A DNA stretch of 64,000 nucleotides from Anseranas semipalmata (GCA_013399115.1 VXAA01006451.1:372001-436000), one strand, 5' to 3'. Counted from the first letter of the stretch, positions 1-13,522 are shown. The notes: generated from the letters alone by a model not told the origin. Translations and numbers: made by a program.

Positions 1-834
1 GTGCGTTCTGTTGTTTCAGTTGGACACATGAGGCAGAAAAGCTTACCTGTTACTGAGGGCCCCACTGGAAGTATTTGACAAGAGCAAGAAGCTGACCCAG
101 CCCTCTCCCCCAGGCTGCAGTTTCCAGGGGATCACACCTCCTTTAAAACAGGAGGCAGTAAGCGTGGGGTTGCGGAGGTGTGCAGAAATCTGTAGATTCT
201 GGCTCCAACAGTCCCGAGTTCAACCTGCTCTGCACACAAACGTAGGCGAACACTGATTTTTCCATCTGGGTTTCGTACCTTACCTAACGTAACGTGAGGA
301 AACCACATGGCAGCACGCTGAGTAGATTTGCTTGTGCAGTGCAGCACGTAAGCTGGTGCTTTGGCGAGGTTCTAGGAGACTGCCAAAGAGAAGACAAAGG
401 GGTTGTTAAAGGAGTCACAAACTGCTGGCACTGCATGCAGTTTCTACAAATGTCTCTCCCTTAGTCCCATAAAAATTTGCAAATGTGTTACAAAGATTAA
501 CTATACAACAAACTATAACCTAGCTCTTAAAGACAGAGCATACTGCTCTCTGCTTTGGTATCTGAAATTTAGAACACCTTACCTGGGCAGCAACATTCCT
601 GCCTCACAGCACCAAGAGTGCACCTTTTGCATTGTGTAGTAGAAAGAGGGGATATAAATAAGGTTCAGGGTAAAAGCACATCACACTCTTGACTGTTCTG
701 TTGTTGGCATTGCTGATATAGAGCATCCTGGAACCACTGAGGATATCCAGGAACACAGTAGGCAGCTACAGACCATGAGTTTCCTACACTGTGTGATAGC
801 TAAGCAAGCTAATTATATTATTGAGTAAGGATGG

Positions 835-863
835 AGATGCTAATTAGAAGAGATGCTAATTAG
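835..863 (+). promoter_or_regulatory. Duplicated homeodomain/octamer-like motif
   Basis: The 13-base word agatgctaattag occurs exactly twice, at 835-847 and 851-863, with a 16-base period. Each copy contains the homeodomain core TAATTA overlapping an octamer-like ATGCTAAT. A further ctaattat lies just upstream near 809. Two identical sites about one and a half helical turns apart would suit cooperative homeodomain or POU binding, but such AT-rich words are common and function is inferred only. Confidence 0.25.
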
Positions 864-1540
864 TGAGCTGTTATCTCACTAGCAGTAGTGAAAGTGCTAG
901 AGGGAAACATCACCTTCACTAGTGCCTGTAGCAGAAAGCATTGTAATGGCAGGTGGGAAAGCTTTCAGAAAAGAGCTGCAGAGCTTATTGACTTTTGGAA
1001 AGTCTGATAAACTGTGAGAAGTTTAAGAAGCTGAAGGCTAAAAGAACATTAAAAGGCAATTTGATCCCAGTCTGTAAATTCTTTGTGAGAAGATTTCAGA
1101 TAATGGAGGACTGTAGCAAACAGAAAAACAAAAAATCCAATACCTGGTACATCGATTTATACAAACCTAGACTGGTGATAAAGAGCAGGATTAACCTCCG
1201 TCAATTTAGCCATCTGAAAGTCAAGCATCTACTCCAAGCTAGTTATTTAGGCATCCTCACTAGCACATTGAGGGAGACATTTCCAGAGGGCCATTCATCC
1301 CACCTCTCTTAGGATGGATTGAATGACTCGGATGCCTTACTCTCTTGGGTTTTTTTGGTCAGTATGTTGGAAGATGACCTTGTACACATCACTAACGTTG
1401 AACCAGCTGAAGTTTGGTTGGGGGGTGGGGGGGTCATCTCACTTAAGCGTACATTTCTTTTCACGGTTGGTAGTTCTCCAAGGAGATGTCCTGAGATGCA
1501 CCAGAATGCCCTTTATGTGTCATTTTAGAACTAGGCGTGG

Positions 1541-1590
1541 AATATAATGTAATATATAATATAATACAATATAACATAATATATAGTATT
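1541..1590. repeat. AT-rich simple sequence
   Basis: About 50 bases are almost entirely A and T, built from degenerate aatat and ataat units. This is a decayed low-complexity tract. Confidence 0.7.
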
Positions 1591-3639
1591 GTGGAATGTA
1601 AGCAAGAACCACTGGCTGGGAATGTCGGTCTGCACAGGAGGCCAAACTGAGGACTCTAAGCAGAACAGTTCTTTGAAATCTGTTTTAGCTGGGGAGTGTG
1701 TGAGGGTGGGTTCCCAGAAGACTCGTGCCAACATCAGTTTTTCTAACATCGCATTCTCGTCAGACTTACAGAGCAGTCAGAAAACAAGGGCCAACAGCTG
1801 CACATCAAAATCACACAATGCTTTTCCCAATTGTTTCTTCTACCATTTGGGAACACAGGGGACAAACGTGTCCTTCTTCCTCCTCACCTCTTCCAGTAAA
1901 TGCTTGATTATGCAGCTGCTGCATAATAGCTGCTGATGCCAGTGGGACTATGTGGTGGTTGCATAATCAGACCAAAGAATGGAAATCTCTGGGCAAATTC
2001 TCATCTCAGCACCACCTGCCAAATCCTCGTCTCTGCTGTTCTGTGGGCATGGAAAGCCCATGGTAGTAGGAGAGCTGAGAAGGTGAGGATTATTTTTGTG
2101 TGTAGTCAGCTTCCAATTTTTTATTTAGAAGTGCCGTAAGATTGTAGTGGACACAAGAACATTGACACAGCACAGCAGCATTCTCTGTTACAGTGCGTGC
2201 ATGTGATACCTGTTGTTGAATTATTCACTCTGAATTATTACTTTCTTTCTGCCTCTCATCTAATATTAAAGTGCACACCTGAAAACCACAGTAATCACTG
2301 GGCAACTGCAAAAAGCATAAATATCTGTCACGAAAAAATGGCATACATTGGATCCACAATATAAACATACTCATACACAAACAAGTGAATAAATAATGAA
2401 CAACATAGAACTAACAAAGAATAACCACCAGCTGGCCTTCATAATTGCTCAAAACAAAAATCTCCATGCTTCATAAATTATCATTCAAACCAAGCCATAC
2501 CAAGTAGAATACCTCATCCAGATGACGCCAAGCAAACGCTGTTTTCTTTTTCTGCACTCAAAAAATGCTCCTCAACAGGGGTTGTACGCTGTCACTGCTC
2601 CACGCACGAAGAGCCTGTTGCAGCCAAAGGAAGCTTTATACCCCAGCGTCTAGATGCAGCCCTGAGACAATATAAAAATAATAAACCAGTCACAGTTCCA
2701 CCACTGGAGTCCAAGCATGTTTCTTTCTAAAGCTGGCGATACAGCTCAGGTAACCACAAAAGAGAAATTGTTTTCTTCCCTCCTTCACTCTGCTAAAGTT
2801 AGCCAGGGTCCTTGGCTTCTTCTCTTCCCACACCTCAGCACACCTCCACTTCTGCTGTGCCTCTTTACGTGGGGAAAAGGGAAAAGACATTCCGCAAAAA
2901 AACTGCCTTTCTAATGTCTCTTCCAGCATGCAGTGATGGTCTTGCAGGTGTCACTCTTCTGCTCCTAACTACAAATAGGGTTAAAAATTATTTATTGCTT
3001 GGGTTGTTATGTGCGGACAAATATGTACTAGCTCTACAACAGGAAGCCAAACGCATAACCAGATTACACTGCAACAGCTTTGCTTTTATTTTTTTTAATT
3101 GTTGCCACAGTCATTCTGGTAATATTAAAAAGCTGTTCTGTGTTCTTATTTGAAGTGTCTTCAGACATTTATTTTAAAAGAAATAGCTTTATATTTCATA
3201 CTGCTGGAAAAGCCACACAAATTCAGCTGAAGAAAAAAAAATCATATAGAAAAAGAACAGTTACAGGAAACACAATGACATGATGTTTCATCCTGCATTG
3301 AAATCTAGCTCTCAACACAGAAATTACTACGTATTTTTTCTTGAGCTCTGAACAAGAAGGTAGCTTTCTTAGTACTGAAAAGTGAAGTAGAAAATAAGGC
3401 TTTTTGGAAAAAGAAAGAACTATTTCAAGAAATACAATTTTTTCCATATGCCATTAATAAGCATTTTATTTCCAGAAATGAAAGAATTTCCTTTATGGTG
3501 CTGCGATAAAGAAAAAAAGAGATTTAACTGAGAGTAAATATAAGACCCTGGGTTAAACCACAGGTTTGGGGATTAAAATTCAAGTGCTGAAATAGATTCC
3601 CCCCNCTGGAGCAAGTTCAGCCTCTGGCAAGGCTAAGGG

Positions 3640-3930
3640 AAGCAGCGCGTACATACTGCTTCAGCTCTCCTGGAGGAAGAAGCAGCCGTTCTAGAAGGTC
3701 TTTAATGTACAGGAGAGAAAAAAAAGGCAAGGCGAGAGAGGAGGTGGTAATGCAGAAGAAATGCAGCGGCCAGCGGGGGCTGAGGAGCGGCGGCAGCAGC
3801 AGAGGACCCACCGCCGCCCTGCCCTCAGCCCCTCTGCCCCTGCAGCAACGCAGCGCTGAGCCCGAGCTGCTTCACAGAGTTGGTAGCGATTGCGGGTGGT
3901 GCGGCTGAGATCTGGTTTGAGCAGTGCATT
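3640..3930. other. Short CpG-rich, CAG/CGG-rich block
   Basis: This block is much richer in G, C and CpG than its flanks. It includes a short ggcggcagcagcag run near 3790 and ends before an A14 run near 3986. Both strands are open for more than 60 codons, as expected from composition, with no protein motif visible. It could be a small promoter-type CpG island or the first exon of a non-coding transcript, or simply a GC pocket. Nothing in the sequence decides between these. Confidence 0.35.
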
Positions 3931-3959
3931 AATCTGGTCGGCTCTGGAAACCAACTTTG

Positions 3960-6900
3960 CTGCCTTCTTGCCGGTGGAACCCAGAAAAAAAAAAAAAATC
4001 TTCTCCTGCTTCTAACGTAATTCCTCTGAAAATTAATTGTCTTTGGGTTTTATCGACCTCCGTGGGACTTGAAACAAGTCAGCACCTTGCAGGTCTGCAA
4101 ATGGTACCAGCACACTCAAATCCGATGTTTGGATAGCTGCCTTCACACCTTCAGCAGATTTCAGCTCTTCAATTTCCAGGAATGTAGCTGGTTTTATCCT
4201 CCGTTGGCCTTCAGGACACGCCAGGCAGCAATTTTAACAGGCCAAATTTGGCTGATGCCAAGGTGGCAAAGAGCACTGGGGCAAAAAGAGATATAATACA
4301 AGGAGTAGGCTAGTCACCTGACGAAGGTTAGCTCACTTTGGTTTAGCTCAGTTGGTCTTTCTGGAATTTTACAAAAACCTAAGCTACAGTTTCTATCCTG
4401 TGCATGTATAGTTATGTATAGAATCTGGCAGCGTATATATAGAAAATTGGGGCCCGATAAATATAAATTATAAATAATAGGTAAAAATTTAATGTGATAC
4501 ACAGATGTATATATAAATACACGTGTGTACACTTGCACCCCTATACATATACCTACATACTTCCACATGGCCACATTTTTCCTTCACTTGATATCTTTTC
4601 TGTACAGCTCAATTAACTTCAAGTCACAAACCATATACATTGTCCTGTATTTTAAAGCCAGAGTTTGACCTCAGTTCTAAGTTGCAAAGACTAATTGCAA
4701 CACTTAGTATTGACCATCCACCTGAGTAAAGATGCACTGAGTATAGCCTGCATAAATGCTCTTTTAAATTTTGTCCTTCATTTATAAATAAATTATTGGC
4801 TACTGTATGGCAAATGAATTACAAAAAAAATAAGTTACTATACTTAATAAAATAATATACTCCATAACTGCTCTTCTTTCCAAATCAAGCACTGCTGTTA
4901 TAGGCAAGTTTTGGTGTTTTGTGAGTTTTTTGTTTTTAAAATATCCGTAGGATTGTTTTTGGGTAATTAGGAGGTTGCACAAGCAGGGAATGGCAGTGTA
5001 GTCATACATCATGTGGCGGGTTTTACTGTCTGCTTTTTCAACCTGGCTTTGCATTTACAGCAAGTAGTATCTTATAAATAATATGGATCTGTTAAATTGT
5101 CAGCCAGCATGAAAGGAGCCTTTTTCTCATATCGTGTACTTGAATTTTACATAGAAGGGCTTGCTCTTGTAAAGCCTCTTGTACTTTTCATTGTGCTTGC
5201 TTGGATTTTAGATGTATGGGTCGACACTGCTGTGTAAGAGCTCAGCAAATGTGAAGAATACTTGAATATCTTAGGTATGTCAGTCCCTTTGTGGAAACAG
5301 ATCTTGAAAGGCCGTAACATCAGCTTTTGAGAAATTGGGATGAGCTGAAATTGGAGACGTTCAGGTAATTCAGTCCTTACCACTGATGTAGAAATATTCA
5401 GAGCTTCACAGATTTTTTTAAGAAAGGTTTTACAGCAGTATCAAGAGCGTTCACTGCAAAACCAGAGAAAAATGCGCGTCAAGCCCTGCCCCAGTGTTTC
5501 TAACCAGAACATGGAGACTATGGAACAACTTCCACTTAGTAATACTGGATTGTAAATAGCACGGTTGGGTATATTTACATAGAAAATTATATATTTGCCT
5601 GTCACAGTAAGAGACTGGACATGATGGTAATGGAAATCCACCCTAGTATTATAAATTTTTACAATTCAGTTTTCAGGGGAGTGGGGCTACTGATGCCCTG
5701 AGTTAGGCATCCTGCTCCTGGGTTCCTGCACCTGAACTAATCTCCCAACAGTTTATTGTGGGGCCGGTGAGGACACAGGGGAGTCTCCACAGCATTGCTT
5801 GATGCCTGCCCAGCAGGAGAATCGCTCTGCAGAGGTGCCTCTTGCTTTCCAATGGCAATAAAGCGGCCTGAGGTGACTGCCTCGAAATGAAGACATCTAG
5901 CCATTTTGATGTCTAAAGTTAGCTGAGGTGAAACCCACTCATAGTATCTGTGCAGTTAAATTACATATAGCTGCAGTCTCCTTTCTGAAGCAGCATACCT
6001 GCCCCAGAGCTCAAAGAAACAGGCAAAAAAAAACCCACCCTCGCAACTACCCTGCCTCTAGCAATGGTTCCTCCTAGCCTCTCCGTGCCCAAATATTCCA
6101 CATCATCTTCCTCTGTGACAGGAATGCAATTAAAACTTTTTGGTCACTCCAGTTAGCTGAAAATATGTGTAAATGACCACAGGCTCAAGTGGAACAAGAG
6201 TTCATGATATGATATCCCTACTGAGTTTGTCATCAGAATTCCTTGAAGTCTTGAAAAAAAATTGAAAGTAGTTCAAACTGTATATAATAAAACCAGTTTT
6301 TCTTGTGAACCATGCAAATTAATTGGCTTTCAAGCATATCAGTTATTTAATGGCTGCCAGACATTAGCCTGCAGGAAAATTTGGCAGTGATCAGCCAGAT
6401 GAATTTCAGCCTCAACTGACACAGCTGACTGGGACACTGTGGCGATGACCTGAGGGTTTTGTAGATGTCTGGCAAATCAGGAAGTGCAGCTCACTTTCAG
6501 TTTTACTTATAGTTGGCCATACATTTAAGTCCACACTTTTAAGATGCTTTGGAAGTCCCAGGGTGTTTTGAGTGTTTTTTTTTAAATAACCTTAACGGAA
6601 GGAAAAAACATTTCAAGTCATTAAAAAATCAGGCTGCTATACTTCACTGAGGGAAGACACATACAGCTTTTCAGTGATCATCTTTCAATTTACAAGTCCT
6701 CAAACCCTCGTCTGTTTCTCTCTTCAACACTCATAAATCAGAAGTTTGAACGCTTCATATTTCCTTTTAAAAATACTCAACATTTGTCCAAGAGAACTGG
6801 ATGTTTTTTGTCTCCAGAACTGTGTTCAGGAGTATCTACCATTTCAGGAACTATCAAATGAAAAACATTGCTACTAACTTAAAAATGCTTGCTTTCAGAA

Positions 6901-7140
6901 GCGTAGGATTACTTCAGAAACCGTTATTCACGATAAGTAATATTTATTTATGTTAGCCACCCTATTGATTTCACTACACTGTGCTTTGTGAGAATTGTAA
7001 AATATGGCCTTTAGTAAAACAGAAAGGAAATTGTGTCCTGTGTGGTTTCATTCCTCTCCCACCCAACCCAGCTGATGGGACAAAAGATGTATTTAACTTG
7101 TACTTGTATTTAACTGTAGATACTCCAGAAGCTCTACAGC
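3960..7140. other. Non-coding stretch, no gene recognised
   Basis: AT-rich DNA with scattered stop codons in all frames. A short open segment at about 5345-5367 ends in a CAG|GTAATT donor-like site, and the opposite strand is open over 5147-5383. Neither carries a recognisable motif, so I do not call an exon. No repeats of note. Confidence 0.55.
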
Positions 7141-7149
7141 AAACCTGTG

Positions 7150-7480
7150 CTCTCTGCTGGCTTTGCACTGTCGGCCAGGCAGCCGCGTTAATGACAGCAG
7201 TGCCGCCCGCTGCTGTTCCAGCAGGGCCGTGCCGCAGCCCTCCCTGCGCCAGCTCCAGCCTCACGCCTGCACCCAAGCCCAGCTTTGAGACAGGCCGGGG
7301 ACCCCAGCAGGTCCCGGGCTCCCCGTACCGAAAAAGCATCCGGATCCCCTGTACCGAAAGCGTGCGTGCAGGTCCCCTGCCTCTTTCATAGCCGGACCCT
7401 CGTCCACCAGCGCGGAGCATGGCCTACACGCAAGTCCAAGCCAGGGGACCCAGCGGTAGGGAGCCCAGGCAGGAGCTGCA
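7150..7480. other. CpG-rich block with a degenerate internal duplication
   Basis: Many CpG dinucleotides are packed into about 330 bases, in contrast with CpG-poor flanks. Both strands carry open frames of more than 130 codons here, a side effect of GC richness. The word gtaccgaaa occurs twice about 30 bases apart (near 7326 and 7356), each inside a similar context, suggesting an old local duplication. A TATA or initiator context is not evident. It is a candidate CpG-island promoter of an unannotated transcript. Confidence 0.35.
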
Positions 7481-9451
7481 GATAAAGAATTCCTCTTTAA
7501 ACCACCTTAGAACTCTGTGTTAGCAACAGGAAGGCCAGGAACCAAACTAAAAAGTAATGTAAAGAGACAAAGAAAGATCCTCTGCTGGTGCGAACAGCCT
7601 TATTTCATGTATGAATGCACATCAGCGGGGGCTCAGCTGTCGTTCTTTAGCAGGTCTTGAGATAGCATTCGTGTTTAGCTAGGAAATAGGGCATAAATCC
7701 TGTCCGTCCCTGTGGTGCTGAGAGCAGTCCAGCTCCTCCCCAACCCAGCACCCTCTCCTCATTGGGACAGGAGCTGGGACAAGGACCCGGCCAGCAGGCT
7801 CGGCCGCCCACCAGCAGCTCCTTCTCCCACGCATGTGCCTGCGCCCCGGGTGTGCAACGTCTTCCGAAGTTCCTGAAGGTCCTTTGAAGTCGATGAGCAG
7901 CGCTCAGCAGTGATGTGAAATGCAGTTTATTTTATATCCCCTGGTCTTTGGACTTGCATGCTCTCAATCTAGGCTAAAATAGGCAAGATTCTTAAGAAAC
8001 AGAGAGAGCAATTTAAAAGCCAGGTTTACCAACACTCATAACCTAAATTATTAAAAAGGAAATTTCTTTAAAATTGCACTTTCATAACTCATGCACTTGA
8101 ACTTTTTTTGAGTAATCCGTTCTCAAGCATTGTAAAGGGTCATTGCTGCTCTTGAATGTATTGCTAGAGTGGTCCAATCTCTGAGACAGCTGACACAGCA
8201 TTCATGTTTACAACATATTAAGCCCATATATGATAATTAGTTCACATAATACAGACAGGCAATTCTGCTCTGAAAACATATAACTAACTGTAAAATATAT
8301 TTAAAACCAACTAGCAAGTACATTCTAAACATTCCTCCTGCTGGATCAGTTTAATTTATGAAAACAACTAAGTGATTATCTTATTTAATGTTTCCCATAG
8401 CTACAGATGATAATGAAAAACTCCAAGCTAGAACACTTTCCTGACTAGGAACTAAGAATTTCCTGTACATATATTTGGAAAAAAAAATAAATCCATAAAG
8501 TATCATCAATTCAGCTCAGTATTTTTCCTTCTCAGTACTCAGCAAACAAGTCTCAAATTTTAAGCCATTTTTTAAGCCATTACTTTGCAGGTTAGAGGAG
8601 ACTCAGTTCCGACTGCAGGTGCTGAGTACCTTTCAGTGTCTGTGTTCATCTGCTTTTCTACCTGTTTCCTCCATCGGTACGGGAATGGTGTGTACACACA
8701 CGTTCACGCGCAGTATTGTGCAAACCAGCATTTCCCATGCCAGGTGTGGCTGAGTTGTGCCTAGCACCCAGGTCAGTGCTTCCACAGAGATTTCATCCAA
8801 TACTTCGTCAGCTCACTGCTCTCCAAAGCTCATGTCAAGGTTGTGCTGGATTTCTCGGAGAAATCAGCAAAAAGTCCGTGATTTCAAGCAGGTGCACCTG
8901 AGACCATTACTTCTGTAAAGCTATGTCCTAAAGTTAGATGAAGCAGCTGGCAGTCTGGTCCGGGACAGCAACAAAAGCAAAGCCGAAGCCCTTCTGACAC
9001 GGGGGTTACCAGAAAGTGTAAGGTGCTGGTGAGACATGGATCTTAACCAAACTTCTTCGCTGCACTTCAGCTGCAGAGCACAGTGTTGTGTTGGATGAAT
9101 TTCTGAAATCAGGTGGGCTTATGTTTGGAACAAGGCCATAGGGAGCACCAGACTGAGAAAAAACTCCAGTGTCGGGGGTCAACAGAGGAATATGCACCTT
9201 GAGCAAAAGCAGTGGACATCCTCGATGCTCAGTCCAGTGACTAGATCAGAAAAGGGATGTGGGGGGCAAGGGAGCCTCAGAGCTGTTGGGCCACCAGCTT
9301 AATATATTTGGTACCAGCCCTCAAATAGGACCACCCCCCAAAACGCCCCTGCGGAATATGAGCAAAATTCAACTTACCCATCAGTCCCATGCCTGCCCTG
9401 GGCTTGTGGGCCTGTTATTAAGTCCCATGGTGTTTCTTAACAACGGATAGA

Positions 9452-9474
9452 CAGAAATGTCTCAGACATTTCTG
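9452..9474. repeat. Near-perfect 23-base palindrome
   Basis: The arms cagaaatgtct and agacatttctg are exact reverse complements, 11 bases each, around a single central C. It could be a dimeric protein-binding site or a chance cruciform. There is no terminator context in a vertebrate genome. Confidence 0.6.
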
Positions 9475-12244
9475 ACTACTTAGCAAAGGGATCCTCTCAG
9501 TTGGCCCCATTTATGTGTCCCCCGCCTGCCAAGAGCGCACCTACCAGGGCAGAGGTTTCTAGTTTTGTTCTTCAAATATCCCAGGTATTTCTGCCTTCTT
9601 TTCTTAGGTCTGCAGCTAAGGAATAAGCTTAAGTCTGATCGATCTGACATTTGCTACATGTTCATTCTGTTTAATCCCTAACACCTTCCTGAGGTATTCA
9701 CTTTCAAACACATTTAAACATTTCTCTCCACCTTCGCAAAATTGTCAACTAAGGTAGAAAAAAACATATGAGTTGAAAATTCAGAATGTGTTTCTCAAGT
9801 TGAAAATTTCCAGTGCCTGGTTTTTGTTTAAACTCTTAAGCACCAGATGTCTATCTTCCCTAAGCCAACTAATATTTTAGAAACATTAGCAATGGCTACC
9901 AGTGACAGTGGTAATTTTACCTGACGATTGTAACAAAACCAATTTGCCACTATTTAAGGCAGTTCTTTCACCTGACCTCCTGCAGGTGTCACGGCGCATT
10001 TTACTAGACCAGAGGAGAAATTGTACAGCACCAGATGTGATGTAACCCAGTAAAAGATCACTCAGCCTGGGGCTGAAAACAAGGGCCACACTGCTGCTCC
10101 TTTATGGCAAGATAGCAACATCCCATGCCACCGCTTAATGTTGAAATGTTCATAATCAATTCAAAAGAACAAAATTTGCGACCTTTTCAGGTTACCGAGC
10201 CAACCTGAAGCAAATTTTGAGTCTGTTTCTCCTGCATTGGAAAAACCTGAATCATTCAGCTAGTTTGATATTCTCCCAATGAAAGAAAAGTTTTCCCAAA
10301 GAAAAAAAAAAAGATGACGAGCAAACCCTATCTGAAGTCTGAGACTTTCTGCTTCCTTTCACACAAACAAGACGGCTAAATTAAGATTGCACAGGCAGCG
10401 TTCATTCCTGCATTTCATATTTTTTGAGATTTAGAATTGGTAACCTGAGCAGTCTTTCAGCATACATTTTGGATGTAATGTTATATGCTATGTGTAATAT
10501 AACCATTGCACTGTACAGATGCCAAGCTATGAAAATTATTTCCCTGCTCTTTGGCAGACTCCACAAGCAGAGGGATTAGATTATGTTCTATTTCTTTCTG
10601 GTTTGCAATATATTTAGACAACTGAATGGCTTTTCTTTTGGTACTTGTCCTGCGATTCTTTTCTCACATCCTTTCCTTTCAAACTTGTGAGGCTTTTTTC
10701 AAAATCTAGTGCATTGTGCATTGTCTTCCCTTGTCCTTCCATTTATGGGAAAGGAGGACCTTCCCATTGCCTGTAATAATCAGTGTATCTGCCAAGGGCA
10801 GCTTGCTGCAGAAAGCTGCCTGATAGCCTGGTAGCCGAGCTCTTCCTAGGAAAAGAGAGAGCAAAAGCTTTTCTTCCACTCCCGGCACGAACAGAGTTGA
10901 AGGCGTTGCACCAGACCCTCAGCAGGCTCAGACCAGGGTTGGTCTGTTAGAACAGCGTCATACAAGTTTGTACCAGAGAGAGATCTGGACGTTTGCAGAG
11001 ACTGTTTGCTTTGTTTGCTCAGGTCTGAAGGGGCTGTGGTGATTGATAACGCTTTTATGTGAACACTAACTTAGCACGAGGCCCTGGAACCGTGAATGTG
11101 GCAATTGTTTACTTCATTTGTCAGAAAATGACAAAAGTTCCTGAAAAAAAAAACCTTGTCTGCAGAGGCTCTGAATCACTCCTTTGTTATTAATGGATGT
11201 CATTTTTTGCAGTGGAACTAAGCCACCTTGCAAAGTCATTGCTGTGAAAGAAGAAGCAATCTTTTAGCTGCTTCCTTGCCGGGCAATGAAAATCGGTGCA
11301 GCAGCGGTGCCAGTCTGGGGTGCGACGCTGGTGGTGACCCTTGCTAGTGAGTAGGAGCAAGCTGAGCCAGATCCAGAGCACACACTTCCACTCTCGATAC
11401 ATAAAAATCCAGAAGGGACAAACACGGGGTTTCTGTTGCCAAGCACGCTCTGGCTAACCATGCATGGAAATCAGCGTTTCTTTTTCTTAGAAAAATGCAA
11501 GTATTTCCAATGATCCGACTACTGCAAAACAATCTAAAGCAGAACCTCCCAGTTTTGCTGGTCCATCGTCGGCCCAGTCGGTCAGCCACCATCCCCACTC
11601 ACTGCTCGCTGTAGGAAGTGGATCAGGCTGGGAGGAAGGAGAACACATGCAGAAAGTGGGCTTTGTTGGGCCTTGTTGCTACTCAACAGCTTGTGAGAGG
11701 AGGGGCGCCCATTTAGTGGGCACTTCTCGGCAGCTTTTAGCCTGGCAGCCGTGCAGTCAAGGTTCAGCTTCAGCCCAAAGCAACCAATTGGGCACCAGCC
11801 GTAGCCAGGAGCTCGGAGAAGGAAGGGTGAATACTTTGTGCGCGATGTAAGAGACTTTCGGAGCTGAGCGTGGTCTGTGCGTTGCTGGCTCTGCTGTTCC
11901 CATCCTCCTGCCCTTTCTCCCATAACTTTATGCCCGCATTAGTGGAATTGGCAGGGAACTGAAGCCACTGGTATGAGTGGCATTGTATCTTCTGTATTGC
12001 AAGCAAAAATTAATCAACTATCTTAGGTCTTTGGGCCTGGTCCCTCACATTTTACACCACCTTGGTGACACTCTCAATTTTACAGTACAAATGGAAGAAG
12101 GATGTGGCCAAGAGCTCTTTTGGGACTCTCAGGTATGGAGAAAGAGAAACTGGCTGATGGTCTGACACATTTAAATTGCAGACTCTCCTGGAGCACACAA
12201 ATGCCTGCTGTACCTACGCCATCTCTAAACATTTCTTTAAAAGA

Positions 12245-12275
12245 AAATGAAAGAAAGAAAGAAAAGAAAAAGAAA
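12245..12275 (+). repeat. (GAAA)n purine tract
   Basis: A run of gaaa units merging into aagaaaaag, all purine on the plus strand. It is a short, imperfect tetranucleotide repeat. Confidence 0.7.
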
Positions 12276-12749
12276 CCCCAACCTGTCAAACAAGGCTAGT
12301 GATTTAAATTGTGCAGATTGTAGATTAGTAAAACATTTCGTCTGAGCTAAAGCGCACACAGCACTCTACAGAAGAGTAAAAAGAAACAACTGAAGGTGCC
12401 GTGAAAGACACGAGTGGCTCCAAGCCATGACATGTGCTCTTACTCTTCTGTTTCCTCTCGCTCAAGGTATTTTTTAAATTGCTTATAGCTAGGTCTCAGG
12501 AGGCTCTCTTCTAGATACAAACAAACTTGTGTGAAACTTCCTCTGCCTGCAGACCTTATGAGAGGCACGTCTGCATGTTTTGTTAGTGCCCATTTCTACC
12601 AAGGTCAAAAAAGGACAGTGAAAGAACAAAAATCCAAAGTAATTCTGCTGTATTTCTAACACGGATAAGGCTGTCTAGGATATTCAGTTATTAGAAAGCA
12701 ATTAACTGTAAAACCTTGACATTGGTTTCATTTGATGAAGTATCGCGCT

Positions 12750-12850
12750 TCAGCTGCCCTGAGGTGGCTGCCGGCCGACCCCGCGCTTCCCAGCAGGCTC
12801 ACCCTGCCCTTTCACCGGGGTTGTGCTGGCACGAACGCTGAGGATCGAGC
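12750..12850. other. Small CpG-rich pocket
   Basis: About 100 bases contain roughly ten CpG dinucleotides inside otherwise CpG-poor DNA. No open frame of interest and no promoter motif are seen. It may be a methylation-free regulatory element or a GC pocket. Confidence 0.3.
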
Positions 12851-13522
12851 CTCGCAGACTGAACAGATCTGATGGGTAAACGCTAGGTAACCTCAAACAT
12901 GCTGATTCCCACAGATATTCTGCTGTCTGAGCCAGATGTTTCTTTATATTTTATACATTAATGGAATGCAATATGTATAATGTAGCACACAGGCTTGGGA
13001 ATACCTAATACATGAAGAAGACTGTTTGGAGAAGTTAATTAAGTATTGCTGCTACTAGGATACCAAATTGTGCCTCCAACAGCTTGTATTCATACCGTTA
13101 CGCTTTCCTACTCGAGCAAACAGACGGATCGCTTTAATTTATTATTATGATTAGTAATCCTGGTCTGCCTCTAAACTTTATCTAGCTAGGCTACCGTACA
13201 TGCTGCCATGGTTCGTACACGGACGTGTCACAGAGCCAATTACATGCATGCTCTCTGCACAAGGTGAAGATGGGCAGATCTAAAGCATTCGTTATGTTCC
13301 GGAAGCATTGCAAGCAAAAAATAATACTAAATACAACACTTCTGTGAGGAAAGCACATGAATATATTTACTCATTTACATACATGGAAATAGAAATGCAT
13401 TTTCTCATTATATGAGAGGAATGGGAGTTAGACTAAGCAGCCCATGTTTGGTCTGATGCATACCTTGGTAATAAGTGCAACAGGATGACTCCGTGGCATT
13501 TGATAAAGGCATTTACCATACG

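Larger units (their letters stand above)
1..3635. other. Non-coding AT-rich stretch, no gene recognised
   Basis: I see no family motif or supported exon here. The stretch holds a G-rich tract at about 1416-1433 (runs of six and seven G separated by T), an AT-only tract at 1541-1590 and a duplicated TAATTA-containing motif at 835-863. A spliced-looking open segment at about 2010-2081 (AG acceptor after a pyrimidine run, AAG|GTGAGG donor) is too short to call. One ambiguous base (N) sits at 3605. Confidence 0.6.
7490..12740. other. Non-coding stretch, no gene recognised
   Basis: Mostly AT-rich and dense in stop codons. Noted contents are a 23-base near-palindrome at 9452-9474, a short (GAAA)n tract at 12245-12275, and a segment near 12030-12100 whose wording resembles old avian interspersed repeats. 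No exon or RNA gene is supported. Confidence 0.55.

Noticed and set aside
6974..7420. 148-codon minus frame and 136-codon plus frame over the same bases
   Set aside because: Opposing long frames in a CpG-rich block are expected from GC content. Neither has a recognisable motif or a good start context.
12079..12127. Short exon-like segment with a good acceptor (ctctcaattttacag) and AG|GTATGG donor
   Set aside because: All three frames are open and the surrounding wording looks like an old interspersed repeat, so splice-like borders carry little weight.
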